The position numbers and the translations under genes were made by a program. Under the pieces are notes generated by a model, which saw nothing but the letters and a program-made list of their open reading frames with translations, was not told the origin of the DNA and made no database searches. Of a stretch of DNA of 60,943 bases, positions 35,178-44,674 are shown piece by piece; the first letter of the stretch is position 1; every line of letters starts with the position of its first letter. Source of the stretch: Sulfurovum sp. (GTDB lineage: Bacteria > Campylobacterota > Campylobacteria > Campylobacterales > Sulfurovaceae); contig JALSUP010000126.1 of NCBI GenBank assembly GCA_027071315.1, positions 1 through 60,943 of the forward strand. Direction: 5' to 3'.

Positions 35178-36467
35178 GTGAAAGTTGCAGTAAAAAAGAT
35201 TGACGACGCGAATATTTTAGTAGAAGGTAGCATTGAAAACGCAGTAATTGATGCCAATGTAGACAGACTTGCAAAAGAGGCTGGCAAGCAGATGAAAGTT
35301 GACGGATTCAGACAGGGGAAAGTACCTCCACATGTTGTAAAGAAACTTCATGGTGACAAATTGAAGCAGGATGCTGAGCAGGATGCCCTTAAAACACTGA
35401 TGGATGAAGGTATCAAAGAAGCAGGTATCAATGCTGCCGATATCATTGGTGAGCCAATGTTCAAGAAGTATGACAAAAAAGATGACGGCATTGATGTTGA
35501 ACTCCAGATCTCTTTGAGACCAACGATTGCGCTTGAGGGGTATGAGAAAGTCGTACCTGCGTTTGAAAAGCCGACAGCAGAAGACAAAGAAGTAGAAGAG
35601 AAACTTGCAGATATCGCCAAGCAGCAGGCACCTTTTGAAAAGATCAAGAGAAAAAGAATGGTCAAAGACGGTGACACAGTCATTATTGACTTTACAGGTT
35701 CTGTTGACGGTGTTGAGTTCGACGGTGGAAAAGCTGAGAAATTCTCATTGAAGATCGGTTCTGGTCAATTCATTCCGGGATTTGAAGAGCAGATCATTGG
35801 TATGAAGTATGACGAAGAGAAGACAGTTGAAGTGACTTTCCCGGCAGAGTACCAGTCAGAAGAGCTTGCAGGTAAAGCAGCAGAATTCAAAGTACTTTTA
35901 CACGAAATTCAAGAGCAGGTAGAAGCAGAAGTAAACGACGCGTTTGCTCAAAAACTGCTTCAAGATGAGAAAGCAACGGTTGAGACACTGAAAGAGAAGC
36001 TTGCTGAGCAGGTTGTTCAAGAGAAAGTTTCTAAAGTCTATAACGAAGAGTTGAAGCCAAAGCTTGTTGAAGCATTGGTGAAGCACTTTGACTTTGCATT
36101 GCCAAATAACATTGTTGATCAAGAGATCGATGCAAAGATCAATGCAAAAGCAAGAGAGATGAAAGAGGAAGAGCTTAACGAGTTTAAAGACAATCCTGAA
36201 AAGATCGAAGCACTGCGTGACGAAGTCAAAGAAGATGCAGAGAATTCAGTGAAAGCGACTTTCATTGTAGATGCATTGGCGAAGAAAGAAGGCGTAGAAG
36301 TGAATGACCAGGAAGTATCTCAGGCGATCTACTATGAAGCGATGATGTCCGGTCAGGATCCCGAGCAAGTGATCAAGTATTATACTGACAACAACCTTCT
36401 TCCAGCGGTGAAGATGGGTATGATCGAAGACAAACTTTTCGGTAAACTTATAGGCTTAGACAAATAA
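35178..36467 (+). CDS. tig: Trigger factor
   Basis: This 429-residue ribosome-bound chaperone and prolyl isomerase has an N-terminal ribosome-binding domain (GFRQGKVPPHVVKKL, signature loop), an FKBP-like domain (KDGDTVIIDFTGSVDGVEFD) and a C-terminal helical arm. The start is GTG with AAAGGA upstream. The order tig-clpP-def is common in proteobacteria, linking folding, proteolysis and N-terminal processing. Confidence 0.95.
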   Translation: MKVAVKKIDDANILVEGSIENAVIDANVDRLAKEAGKQMKVDGFRQGKVPPHVVKKLHGDKLKQDAEQDALKTLMDEGIKEAGINAADIIGEPMFKKYDKKDDGIDVELQISLRPTIALEGYEKVVPAFEKPTAEDKEVEEKLADIAKQQAPFEKIKRKRMVKDGDTVIIDFTGSVDGVEFDGGKAEKFSLKIGSGQFIPGFEEQIIGMKYDEEKTVEVTFPAEYQSEELAGKAAEFKVLLHEIQEQVEAEVNDAFAQKLLQDEKATVETLKEKLAEQVVQEKVSKVYNEELKPKLVEALVKHFDFALPNNIVDQEIDAKINAKAREMKEEELNEFKDNPEKIEALRDEVKEDAENSVKATFIVDALAKKEGVEVNDQEVSQAIYYEAMMSGQDPEQVIKYYTDNNLLPAVKMGMIEDKLFGKLIGLDK

Positions 36468-36483
36468 TTTCCATGTAGGCTAG

Positions 36484-36505
36484 GTAGGGTGCGTAAACAC
36501 GCACC
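36484..36505 (+). repeat. GTAG-type REP between tig and clpP, GGGTGCG flavour
   Basis: GTAG is followed by GGTGCG, TAAA, CACGCACC, a short stem. It is a single REP with no inverted partner, 17 bases past the tig stop. Confidence 0.65.
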
Positions 36506-36585
36506 TTATCACCTATTAACTTTTTTAATGTATATTTGAATCGATTAAAACAATCCATTTTACTATCTATTAATAAAGGCAATTC

Positions 36586-37173
36586 ATGAGTTATATTCCA
36601 TACGTTGTAGAACAGACAGGCAGAGGTGAAAGATCGTACGATATTTACTCACGATTGCTCAAAGACAGAATCATCATGCTGAGCGGTGAGGTGAATGATC
36701 AGGTAGCCTCTTCCATTGTGGCACAACTTCTTTTTCTGGAAGCACAGGATCCGGACAAAGACATTTACTTTTACATCAACTCTCCGGGTGGGGTCATTAC
36801 TTCAGGTCTCTCTATGTTTGACACTATGAACTACATTAAGCCGGACATTGTGACTATCTGTATCGGTCAGGCAGCCTCTATGGGTGCTTTCTTGTTGGCT
36901 TCCGGTACCAAAGGGAAGCGTTATGCCCTGCCGAATGCACGTATTATGATCCACCAGCCTTCAGGCGGTGCACAGGGACAGTCGACAGACATCCAGATAC
37001 AGGCGCAGGAGATCCAGAGACTGAAAGACACACTCAATCATATTTTGGCAGAGAAGACCGGTAAAAAAGCGAAGCAGATCGAAAAAGACACAGAGCGTGA
37101 CAACTTCATGTCTTCTCAGGAAGCCGTTGATTACGGTCTCATTGACAAAGTATTGACAAAGTCTTTTAACTAA
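36586..37173 (+). CDS. clpP: ATP-dependent Clp protease proteolytic subunit
   Basis: This 195-residue serine protease has the nucleophile Ser in [14 protein letters not shown], the His in [13 protein letters not shown] and the family stretch [14 protein letters not shown]. It forms a tetradecamer fed by ClpX/ClpA, which are not encoded here. def follows after 9 bases. Confidence 0.97.
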   Translation: MSYIPYVVEQTGRGERSYDIYSRLLKDRIIMLSGEVNDQVASSIVAQLLFLEAQDPDKDIYFYINSPGGVITSGLSMFDTMNYIKPDIVTICIGQAASMGAFLLASGTKGKRYALPNARIMIHQPSGGAQGQSTDIQIQAQEIQRLKDTLNHILAEKTGKKAKQIEKDTERDNFMSSQEAVDYGLIDKVLTKSFN

Positions 37174-37182
37174 GGTTCCTGG

Positions 37183-37728
37183 ATGATCAGAGAAATTGTT
37201 GTCTACCCGGATAAAAGACTAAAACTCATCTCTAAAGAGGTAAGTGAATTCAATGCTGACCTCCATACCCTTTTGGACGATATGTATGAAACCATGCGTT
37301 CAAAGAACGGTGTAGGGCTGGCAGCCATCCAGATAGGTGAGGCACAGCGTGCACTTATCATCAATATCCCTCTGGACGATCAGGAGGGGGAAGAATATGG
37401 TGAAGAGCGTTCTGCCAATGATCAGCCAAAAGAGAATACCCTTGAAATGATCAACCCGGTCATTCTTGCCAAAGACGGCTTGGAGAAATTTCAGGAAGGC
37501 TGTCTTTCAATTCCCGGTGTGTATGAAGATGTGGAGCGTGCCAAGCATGTGAAAGTAGAATACTTCGACCGTCATGGGAAGAAACAGATCATAGAAGATG
37601 ACGGTTTTTTAGCCATTGCCATACAGCATGAGATGGACCACCTTGACGGGAAAGTCTTCATTGAAAAACTCTCTTTCCTCAAACGTAAAAAGTTTGAAAA
37701 AGAGTGGGCAAAACGTCAGAAAGCATAA
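37183..37728 (+). CDS. def: Peptide deformylase
   Basis: This 181-residue metalloenzyme removes the formyl group from new proteins. The three motifs are visible: GVGLAAIQIG, EGCLSIPG and QHEMDHLDG. A charged insert (GEEYGEERSANDQPKEN) between motifs 1 and 2 is longer than in E. coli but common in Campylobacterota. It is in an operon with clpP. Confidence 0.96.
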   Translation: MIREIVVYPDKRLKLISKEVSEFNADLHTLLDDMYETMRSKNGVGLAAIQIGEAQRALIINIPLDDQEGEEYGEERSANDQPKENTLEMINPVILAKDGLEKFQEGCLSIPGVYEDVERAKHVKVEYFDRHGKKQIIEDDGFLAIAIQHEMDHLDGKVFIEKLSFLKRKKFEKEWAKRQKA

Positions 37729-37745
37729 TCTTCAAGTATTAGCTT

Positions 37746-37774
37746 AAAAAATATGTCAATATGACATATTTTTT
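37746..37774. terminator. Rho-independent terminator after def
   Basis: AAAAAA, TATGTCA, ATA, TGACATA and TTTTTT form a symmetric stem flanked by A and T runs. It ends the tig-clpP-def transcript, 18 bases before the next start codon. Confidence 0.75.
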
Positions 37775-37791
37775 AATAAAACTCCCAAACT

Positions 37792-39396
37792 ATGTCACAC
37801 TACCGTATGAATGCACATGCAGATAGTGGTACTCCACCCAAAATGAAAACACCCAAAGTCAAACAAAAAGCAAAAGAGACAGTCATTGTCAACAGTCTGG
37901 CCTGTGCCACACTCGAAGGTGTCAATGCCAAAGTCATTGAAGTCGAAGCAACCTTTACCAAGGGACTTCCCGGCTTTGCTGTGGTTGGTTTGGCCAGTTC
38001 AGACATACAGGAATCTAAAGAGCGGACAAAGTCAGCCCTTCTCACCAATGACTTTGTCTTTCCTCCCCTTAAAATAACGGTCAATTTAAGCCCTAGCGAT
38101 ATTAAAAAGAATGGTACGCATATGGACCTCTCTATTGCCCTTCTTATTGCTTTGCACAAAGTCAATATAGAAGAGGAGGGACTCTTTGTCTTTGGTGAAC
38201 TGGGGCTTGACGGAAAGGTAAAAAGTTCTTCGATGCTCTTCCCTCTGGTACTTTCACTCAAAGAGCAGGGGCTTATCAAACGGGCCATCGTACCCAAAGA
38301 GTCTATTTCCTACCTCTCCCACATTTCCGGTGTTGATTTTATAGCAGTTGAGACACTGAGCGAAGCTCTGGATATTGTGAAAAGTAAAAACTTTAAAGCC
38401 AACGTGCAGGCTTTCTCTTATGACTCGGAAAGTTTTACCATTAATGACATACCCTACTATTTTGAACGTAGCTATAAGAGTAATTTTTTAGATGTGAAGG
38501 GGCAAAGCATTGCCAAAAGGGCTTCTCTCATTGCTGCTGCCGGTATGCACAACTATTTGATGGAGGGGAACCCCGGCTGTGGGAAAAGTATGATCGCCAA
38601 GCGTATTAAAGACATCTTACCACCACTCTACGAAGAGGAGATCCTCTCCATCGCCAAGCATCAATTTCTTGATGGTGTCACACCTGACTTTAAAGCCTTA
38701 CGTCCCATACGAGGCCCTCACCATACCGCTACTTCGGCTTCCATATTCGGCGGCGGTTCTACAAGTGCGAAGATAGGGGAAGTGGCCCTTGCCAATAAGG
38801 GTGTACTCTTTTTTGATGAACTCCCGCACTTTTCCAAGAATGTACTCGAAGCCCTTCGAGAACCTCTGCAAGATAAAAAAGTCCACATTGCCAGAGTCAA
38901 TGCCAAGATAGAGTACGAAGCAGACATTATGTTCGTAGCTGCACAGAACCCCTGTCCCTGTGGAAATCTCCTCTCCAAAATGAAGATATGCCGCTGTTCA
39001 GAGATGGAGATAAAGCGCTATCAGAATAAACTTTCTGACCCATTTTTGGACAGGATTGATCTTTTTGTAGTGATGCAGGAAGTGCAGAGTGATGACAAAG
39101 GAGACATCAGCTCTGAAGAGATGCATGAAGCGGTACTCTCGGCCTTTAAAATGCAAAAGAGCAGAAGACAGCAGCGTCTTAACGGAAAACTGACAGAAGA
39201 GGAGATAGAAAGTTATTGTCTTCTCAGCAGGGATGCAGTAAAAATTCTTGAAGGTGCCATAGGTAAATTTGCCCTCTCACATAGAAGTATTGCCTCTTTA
39301 AAGAAGATAGGCAGAACCATCGCAGACTTAAATGGGAATAAAATGATAGAAAAATCAGATATTCTGGAAGCGTTGAGTTACAGAAGAAGAAAATAG
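37792..39396 (+). CDS. YifB/ComM-family Mg-chelatase-like AAA+ ATPase
   Basis: This 534-residue protein has a Lon-like N-terminal domain (KGLPGFAVVGLASSDIQESK), the AAA+ core (Walker A MEGNPGCGKSMIAKR; Walker B VLFFDELPHF), a Cys-rich insert (NPCPCGNLL, ICRC) and a C-terminal helical domain. In competent bacteria ComM is a branch-migration helicase for natural transformation. The first ~30 residues before VIVNSLACATLEG are a basic extension and the true start may be internal. A REP pair follows the stop by 6 bases. Confidence 0.88.
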   Translation: MSHYRMNAHADSGTPPKMKTPKVKQKAKETVIVNSLACATLEGVNAKVIEVEATFTKGLPGFAVVGLASSDIQESKERTKSALLTNDFVFPPLKITVNLSPSDIKKNGTHMDLSIALLIALHKVNIEEEGLFVFGELGLDGKVKSSSMLFPLVLSLKEQGLIKRAIVPKESISYLSHISGVDFIAVETLSEALDIVKSKNFKANVQAFSYDSESFTINDIPYYFERSYKSNFLDVKGQSIAKRASLIAAAGMHNYLMEGNPGCGKSMIAKRIKDILPPLYEEEILSIAKHQFLDGVTPDFKALRPIRGPHHTATSASIFGGGSTSAKIGEVALANKGVLFFDELPHFSKNVLEALREPLQDKKVHIARVNAKIEYEADIMFVAAQNPCPCGNLLSKMKICRCSEMEIKRYQNKLSDPFLDRIDLFVVMQEVQSDDKGDISSEEMHEAVLSAFKMQKSRRQQRLNGKLTEEEIESYCLLSRDAVKILEGAIGKFALSHRSIASLKKIGRTIADLNGNKMIEKSDILEALSYRRRK

Positions 39397-39402
39397 GTAT
39401 CT

Positions 39403-39502
39403 GTAGGGTGCGTTTCCCAACGCACCACATAATAAAATTTGCATAAAATATACCGTTCACCAAAAGGGTTAACAAAAGGTGCGTTGGGAAACGCACCCTA
39501 CG
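39403..39502. repeat. REPIN, GGGTGCG flavour, between yifB and yeiH
   Basis: GTAGGGTGCGTTTCCCAACG with CACC to follow and its mirror ending CGCACCCTACG enclose about 50 bases. The interior (ACATAATAAAATTTGCATAA) matches the pair at 14576-14671. The outer 24 bases are perfect mirror images, so this copy looks young. Confidence 0.85.
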
Positions 39503-39503
39503 G

Positions 39504-40589
39504 TTACAATACTTCTACCACCATCTTGGTGATGACGAAACCACCGATGACCAGCCAACCAAACATAGTTGCCGCAGTATAGATAGGAGCCAGTCCCAGA
39601 CCTTTAAACTTGGCGAAGATCGTTCCCATACCCAGTGCCGTCATGGCCATGGTCAGGAGGAATGTGTCGATCTCGTTGATGACATCAACGATATTCTGCG
39701 GGATCAGGTGGAAGGAGTTGAATGCCGCTACCATGATGAAGTAGACCGCAAACCAGGGGATAACCAGTTTGGTTTTCCCGCCTGATTCGCCACCCGCTTT
39801 TTTGGCTTCCCAGGCAAGGTAAAGACCCAGTACGATCAGCATAGGGGCGATCATAATGACACGTGTCATCTTCACGATGACCGCGGCATCTGCCATCTCT
39901 TTAGGAGAACCAGGTACAGAAGCCGGTACGGCAACGACCTGAGCGACTTCATGGATGGTACCGCCTACATAAATACCGAATTCTCTGGCTGTCATATGCA
40001 GGAAGCCTGTTGCATGCTCGATGATAGTGGTATAGAGTACCGGGTAAAGGAACATGGAGATAGTTCCGAAAAGTACGACCATCGAGACAGCTACGGCTGT
40101 TTTATACTCTTCGGCTTTGAGGACAGGCTCTGTCGCCAGTACCGCTGCCGCACCACAGACCGCTGCACCTGAAGCGGTCAGGATGGAAGTGTCTTTTTCC
40201 ATACCGAAGAGCTTGGTACCTGCCCATGAACCGAGGATCAGTGTCGTGGTCAGCATAATGAGAGAGACGAGGAATCCGTCCATCCCCACATCGGCGATCT
40301 GCTGGAAAGTGATACGGAAACCGTAGATAACGATGGCGAAACGGAGGATCTTCTTTCCGGAGAAAGTGATACCCGACTGCCACTCTTTAGGTGTATGGTT
40401 ATGCAGGGTATTAGCATAAAAAATACCCATGACAATACCAATGACCAGAGGGGAAAGCCCCAAAGCTTTGACTGGACCGAGTCCCGCAATATAGGTTGCA
40501 CCCGCTGCAAAGATAGCAACGAAAAAGATACCGCTCAGTGTTCCTATTCTGTTTTGTTTAGAAAATGCCATATTGACCCTTTTGTTCAA
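39504..40589 (-). CDS. yeiH: YeiH/UPF0324-family membrane protein (putative sulfate exporter)
   Basis: This 361-residue protein has about ten hydrophobic helices and the family stretches LGLSPLVIGIVMGIFYANT, SGAAVCGAAAVLATEPV and GGTIHEVAQVVA. Members are annotated as sulfate exporters on limited evidence. It is transcribed divergently from a LysR regulator, the usual YeiH-YeiE arrangement. Confidence 0.85.
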   Translation of the reverse strand: MNKRVNMAFSKQNRIGTLSGIFFVAIFAAGATYIAGLGPVKALGLSPLVIGIVMGIFYANTLHNHTPKEWQSGITFSGKKILRFAIVIYGFRITFQQIADVGMDGFLVSLIMLTTTLILGSWAGTKLFGMEKDTSILTASGAAVCGAAAVLATEPVLKAEEYKTAVAVSMVVLFGTISMFLYPVLYTTIIEHATGFLHMTAREFGIYVGGTIHEVAQVVAVPASVPGSPKEMADAAVIVKMTRVIMIAPMLIVLGLYLAWEAKKAGGESGGKTKLVIPWFAVYFIMVAAFNSFHLIPQNIVDVINEIDTFLLTMAMTALGMGTIFAKFKGLGLAPIYTAATMFGWLVIGGFVITKMVVEVL

Positions 40590-40744
40590 AATTATTGATT
40601 AGATTTCAGGAATTCTACCATAATTTTGATATAATGAAAAATTAATTGAATAAAGCAATGTAATAAGTTTAATAGATAATCTTTGGAAATCCTGCATACA
40701 TGCAGTCTCCTTGGCCAATTAATCACTAAAAAAATGAGGTAACG

Positions 40745-41656
40745 ATGAAAATAACCCTAAGGCAAATGCAGATTTTTCTCAATGTCGTGAAGTCCGGTCA
40801 CTTGACCAATGTGGCAAAAGAGATGAATTTGAGTCAGTCCGCTATTTCCATGTCCATTAAAGAGTTGGAAAACATATTGGGCAGACCTGTCTTTGACAGA
40901 ATCAACAAAAAATTGGTACTCAATGAAGTAGGGCGTGCTTTTCACAAAGAGATAGAACCCATTTTTAAAAAGCTTTCAGACATTGAGTATGAATTTAAGA
41001 ATTCCGAGAACAAAGGCATGATCCGCGTGGGTGCGAGTACCACGATTGTTGACTACCTGATGCCCTCCATCATCTGTTCCTATATGTCCTCTTATCCCGA
41101 TGTGAAAATTACGCTCAAAGAGGGAAATACCAAAGAGATCACGCAGATGATACAGGAGGGCAGTATTGACGTTGCCTTTGTTGAAGGTATTGTTTCCGGG
41201 TCAGATATTATTCAGGAGAAGATCGGTATAGATGAATTGATCGTAGTGACTTCCGATGCCAAACTTGCAGAAGAAAAATATATTGACGAATTGGCCGATA
41301 AGAGATGGATACTCAGAGAAGAGGGTTCCGGTACCAGAGAAGTCTTTTTAAATTATATTAAAGACAAGGTTACCAACCTCAATATCTTTTTTGAATTGGG
41401 ACATACAGAATCGATCAAGAGTATTTTGATGAACCGTGAATGTTTAACCTGTATTTCTAAAATTTCTGTGGAGAATGAACTGAGTGAAGGGAAGCTCTAC
41501 AAGGTAGATGTGAAAAACTTTGAATGTAAAAGAGACTTCCTGATGATCTACCATAAAGACAAGTACCACAGTACCCTTTTTGAGAAATTCCTTTTCTTCT
41601 CTAAAAAACTGATGTTACAAATGATCGATGGGACCAAAGAGATTAACCCACATTAA
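40745..41656 (+). CDS. LysR-family regulator divergent from yeiH
   Basis: This 303-residue regulator has an N-terminal winged helix (MKITLRQMQIFLNVVKSG, NLSQSAISMSIKELE) and a substrate-binding domain (MIRVGASTTIVDYLMPSIIC). ATGAGGTAACG before the start holds the ribosome site. Its closest functional type is YeiE, encoded beside yeiH in other bacteria. It likely binds the 155-base shared promoter region. Its last 4 bases overlap the end of mobA. Confidence 0.85.
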   Translation: MKITLRQMQIFLNVVKSGHLTNVAKEMNLSQSAISMSIKELENILGRPVFDRINKKLVLNEVGRAFHKEIEPIFKKLSDIEYEFKNSENKGMIRVGASTTIVDYLMPSIICSYMSSYPDVKITLKEGNTKEITQMIQEGSIDVAFVEGIVSGSDIIQEKIGIDELIVVTSDAKLAEEKYIDELADKRWILREEGSGTREVFLNYIKDKVTNLNIFFELGHTESIKSILMNRECLTCISKISVENELSEGKLYKVDVKNFECKRDFLMIYHKDKYHSTLFEKFLFFSKKLMLQMIDGTKEINPH

Positions 41657-42222
41657 TCTTTAAGTCGGGCTAAGGCTTCTTCATACTCATGGGGATGGTT
41701 TAGATTGCTAAATACCTGGTCATCTTCAAAGCTGACAAGATGTGTGTTCACCTTTTTCAACAGATTTCCGATTCGATGATTGTCTTCTTCAATATGTGCC
41801 TGTGCCACAGGCAGAATACTGCGTTTATAGATACCGCAAAGAGGCTGTTTCCCGGCAGGACTCTGGGCAATGACAACATCGTGCCCCTCTTTGTTCTGCA
41901 TGAGCTTTTCAATGACATTGGCATCGACAAAGGGTGCATCTACCGATAAGATGAAGACCTCTTCTGTCTCCAGTGTTTCAAAAATACTGGCCATTCCTAC
42001 CAGAGGTGAGTGTGCCTCGTAACGATCTGTAATGATGTCTGCTTCAAAGTCAAACTTATCTTCTTTTGCGGAAATGTACACAGTGTCAAAGAGTGCTAAA
42101 AGACGCTCAACCTGGTATTGACTGAGTGTTTTGTAGCCTGAAAAAGGGAGAAGGGCTTTGTCTTTTCCCATTCGGGAACTTTTCCCTCCGGCAAAAAGAA
42201 CAGCGGGCATGTCATATTTCAT
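41653..42222 (-). CDS. mobA: Molybdenum cofactor guanylyltransferase
   Basis: This 189-residue enzyme joins GMP to molybdopterin, making the cofactor for bacterial molybdoenzymes. The nucleotide-binding start AVLFAGGKSSRMGKDKALLPF, LVGMASIFETLE and LSVDAPFVDANVIEKL are typical. It overlaps the upstream MFS gene by 4 bases. Confidence 0.9.
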   Translation of the reverse strand: MKYDMPAVLFAGGKSSRMGKDKALLPFSGYKTLSQYQVERLLALFDTVYISAKEDKFDFEADIITDRYEAHSPLVGMASIFETLETEEVFILSVDAPFVDANVIEKLMQNKEGHDVVIAQSPAGKQPLCGIYKRSILPVAQAHIEEDNHRIGNLLKKVNTHLVSFEDDQVFSNLNHPHEYEEALARLKD

Positions 42223-43337
42223 GAAAGTATCTCCTCTTTACGTTTTTGGTGTATCCAGAGTACAAAGAAAGCAGCCAAAGTGATAAGTGCTTCAATAAGA
42301 AAGATATTCTCTCCGTAAATTTGTCCTGAAAGCAGGGCACCCACCGAGCCACCCAAACCAAAAGCAATGCCCAGGAAAAACTGTTGTGCCAGCTTTTTCT
42401 GGGTGTAGAGTGAAAAAACGTAGGTAATGGCAGCGGTGTGATAGAGGGCAAAAGAGACGGCATGCAGAGACTGTGAAGCGAAAGTGAAGCCAATAGAGTC
42501 TGGAAACAGGTAAAGAATGAGCCATCGTCCGGCAGTGACAAGCGTGGCGAATTTGAGAATGTTCAGCAGGTTTCTGTGCAGCAGCGGTCCCTGGAAATAG
42601 AGCATAAGTACTTCACAGACAACACCGAAACTCCACATCCAGGAAGTGACTTCAAGAGAGACACCGTGATCGGTCTGATAAATGGTAAAGAAGTTATAAA
42701 ACCCGCCAAAGCCCACCTGCATTAAAAAGACAGAGAGCCAGAATGCCCAGTATTTGCCGAGGGAGAATGAACGGTTGTCCTGCGTTCCCGGGTAGTCTAT
42801 GGTGTCATGCCTGATTAAAATACCGCCAAAGATCAGTGTTAAAAAGGCAGTTGCTGCGAGGTAATAGAGTGCTTCGTAGGGCGCAGAGAGTATTTTCCCA
42901 AGAAGGAGGGCAATACCCATAAAGCCAAGTGAACCCCAGAGACGTACTTTCCCGTAACGGTTTTTTGAGAGGGAAGCGAGTGCAATGGTTTCCACATAAG
43001 GAAGCGAAATTCCCATGGAGGCACCCAAGAGAAGATTGGCAAGAAAATAGAGCCAAAAATCATCGACTGTACCCAAAAAAAGCAGGGTACTGACGAAGGT
43101 CATAAGCAGTGCAAGCAGGTAAACCCTGAAGGTCAGAGAGACAAAATGTCGAAAGAGAAAAGGAAGCAAAAATCGCATAAACGGTGCTGCAGCATAGATG
43201 ATGCCGACTTCCGCAGTAGTGTAGCCAAGTTCAAGCAGCACCTTGGGAAGAAAGATAACATACACCCCTACAAGGGAAAAGTAGAAAAAGTAGTAGGCAC
43301 TCAAAAAGAGTGAAAGTGAGGGTTTAGGGTTTGGCAT
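42219..43337 (-). CDS. MFS transporter, HcaT/PPP-like
   Basis: This 372-residue protein has about twelve hydrophobic helices and the MFS_1-like pattern (LGYTTAEVGIIYAAAPFMRF, YGKVRLWGSLGFMG). The layout fits the nucleoside:H+/phenylpropionate-type MFS proteins. Substrate is unknown. It overlaps the upstream RDD gene by 14 bases and mobA by 4, so the three are one operon. Confidence 0.8.
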   Translation of the reverse strand: MPNPKPSLSLFLSAYYFFYFSLVGVYVIFLPKVLLELGYTTAEVGIIYAAAPFMRFLLPFLFRHFVSLTFRVYLLALLMTFVSTLLFLGTVDDFWLYFLANLLLGASMGISLPYVETIALASLSKNRYGKVRLWGSLGFMGIALLLGKILSAPYEALYYLAATAFLTLIFGGILIRHDTIDYPGTQDNRSFSLGKYWAFWLSVFLMQVGFGGFYNFFTIYQTDHGVSLEVTSWMWSFGVVCEVLMLYFQGPLLHRNLLNILKFATLVTAGRWLILYLFPDSIGFTFASQSLHAVSFALYHTAAITYVFSLYTQKKLAQQFFLGIAFGLGGSVGALLSGQIYGENIFLIEALITLAAFFVLWIHQKRKEEILS

Positions 43338-43848
43338 CTGTTTTAGGTTTTTTTTCTGGCATGGGTTTTTGAATCACAGCCGTACCACTGAGCAGGTCAT
43401 GCAGTGTTTTGCTGTCTTTTCTGAAGAACATCAGGATCCATCCGAAAAAAGTAAAGAGTGAAAGGATGGCAGAGAGATTTCTGAAAACAATGATGAAGAG
43501 AGAAGGCTTCTCACCGGTACTTTCATCGATCACTGTAATATCGTAGGCGCGATAGCCCGGAGTCTGGCCGGTCTTGAACATAAAGACCGTCTGCACGATC
43601 ACAAGCGGCACTAAAATGTAGAGCCAACCCAGTGCTTTATGCTCTGCAAACCCTTCCCGTCCACCCATAACAAGATAGAAAATGATATACATGATGGGCA
43701 TCACCAGCATAAATGAATCTGTGAGAAATGCTTTGACCTTGCTTCCTGCGGAAGCATAATTCCTTTTGAGGTGTTTCGGCTGTTCTGTTTCACTGTGCTG
43801 CACGGTCACTTTTCCCTGCTTAACATCTCTAAATCGTTGTTTTGCCAT
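43324..43848 (-). CDS. RDD-family membrane protein
   Basis: This 174-residue protein has the RDD pattern (KAFLTDSFMLVMPIMYIIFY; QTPGYRAYDITVIDESTGEK; NLSAILSLFTFFGW) and three hydrophobic segments. The first position of the name-giving R-D-D is replaced by TD in this copy. The stop overlaps the MFS gene. Function of the family is mostly unknown; some members exchange cations. Confidence 0.75.
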   Translation of the reverse strand: MAKQRFRDVKQGKVTVQHSETEQPKHLKRNYASAGSKVKAFLTDSFMLVMPIMYIIFYLVMGGREGFAEHKALGWLYILVPLVIVQTVFMFKTGQTPGYRAYDITVIDESTGEKPSLFIIVFRNLSAILSLFTFFGWILMFFRKDSKTLHDLLSGTAVIQKPMPEKKPKTDAKP

Positions 43849-44642
43849 TAAAAATCCCAGACAACGGCAGCATATGGACCGGAGGAGTCAACATCGACAA
43901 CAAGTCCGTCAGTGAGATCTTCACTGTCCAGGTGTATAGACTTGTACCCTGTCTCTACCCCGAGTCCCATGGCGAAGGTATAGCGGGCACTGAGCTCATA
44001 ATCATAGAATGTCGTATCCTGATAAGTGATCCCGTTGCCTTCAAGTTGAAGACTGATATCTGTCGTTGGAATATTAAATCTCGCTTTACCGTAGACCAGG
44101 GGGATCCACATGTCGATATCGGTAGACTGGGGTGCAGAGACAGAAAAGTCCGGTATGAATCCGGGTAAATTAAAATCTGCTGTAGGTGTCACGTCAATAT
44201 TACCATTCAGGTATCTTGCGGTAAGACCCGCATCAATCTCCACGACATTATCCAAAAGTTCATAATAGGCAGTCAGATCATACATTTGAAGGTCAAGTAC
44301 CGTGTCTATGGTGCCATCCAGACCGATGATACCGCCCCAGGAGAAAGATTCAACAGTGCCTTCCCCGGACTGGTTGAAGTTACTGTAAGCCAATTTCACA
44401 TTGGGTACAAAAGGCAAAGGAAGCTCAAAATAGGCTTTCAGCATGGCATCCTGCGCATCGCTCCATCCCAGATCATTTTCCAGGTCGACCTCTTCATTAA
44501 GTGTCATGTATGGCAGTGTGTAGGAAGCACTCCCTGTGGGTGTATGGCTATAGATACCTAAAGAGATTTCTCCTCCTATCATGTCCGCATAGAGTACAGA
44601 TGAAGCCAGAAGAGAAGCAAGCGCCAGTTTTTTAAACATCAT
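43848..44642 (-). CDS. Outer-membrane beta-barrel protein (TIGR04219 type)
   Basis: This 264-residue protein has a signal peptide (to about residue 20, SSVLYA) and a body of alternating aromatic strands that ends in VVWDF, the C-terminal aromatic mark of barrel proteins. SGEGTVESFSWGGIIGLDGT and similar strands fit the TIGR04219 group found in Campylobacterota. It starts ATGATG, so the true start is 44642 or 44639. It overlaps the RDD gene start by one base. Confidence 0.75.
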   Translation of the reverse strand: MMFKKLALASLLASSVLYADMIGGEISLGIYSHTPTGSASYTLPYMTLNEEVDLENDLGWSDAQDAMLKAYFELPLPFVPNVKLAYSNFNQSGEGTVESFSWGGIIGLDGTIDTVLDLQMYDLTAYYELLDNVVEIDAGLTARYLNGNIDVTPTADFNLPGFIPDFSVSAPQSTDIDMWIPLVYGKARFNIPTTDISLQLEGNGITYQDTTFYDYELSARYTFAMGLGVETGYKSIHLDSEDLTDGLVVDVDSSGPYAAVVWDF

Positions 44643-44674
44643 TTTTCCTTATTACATTTATTTGATAAATAATA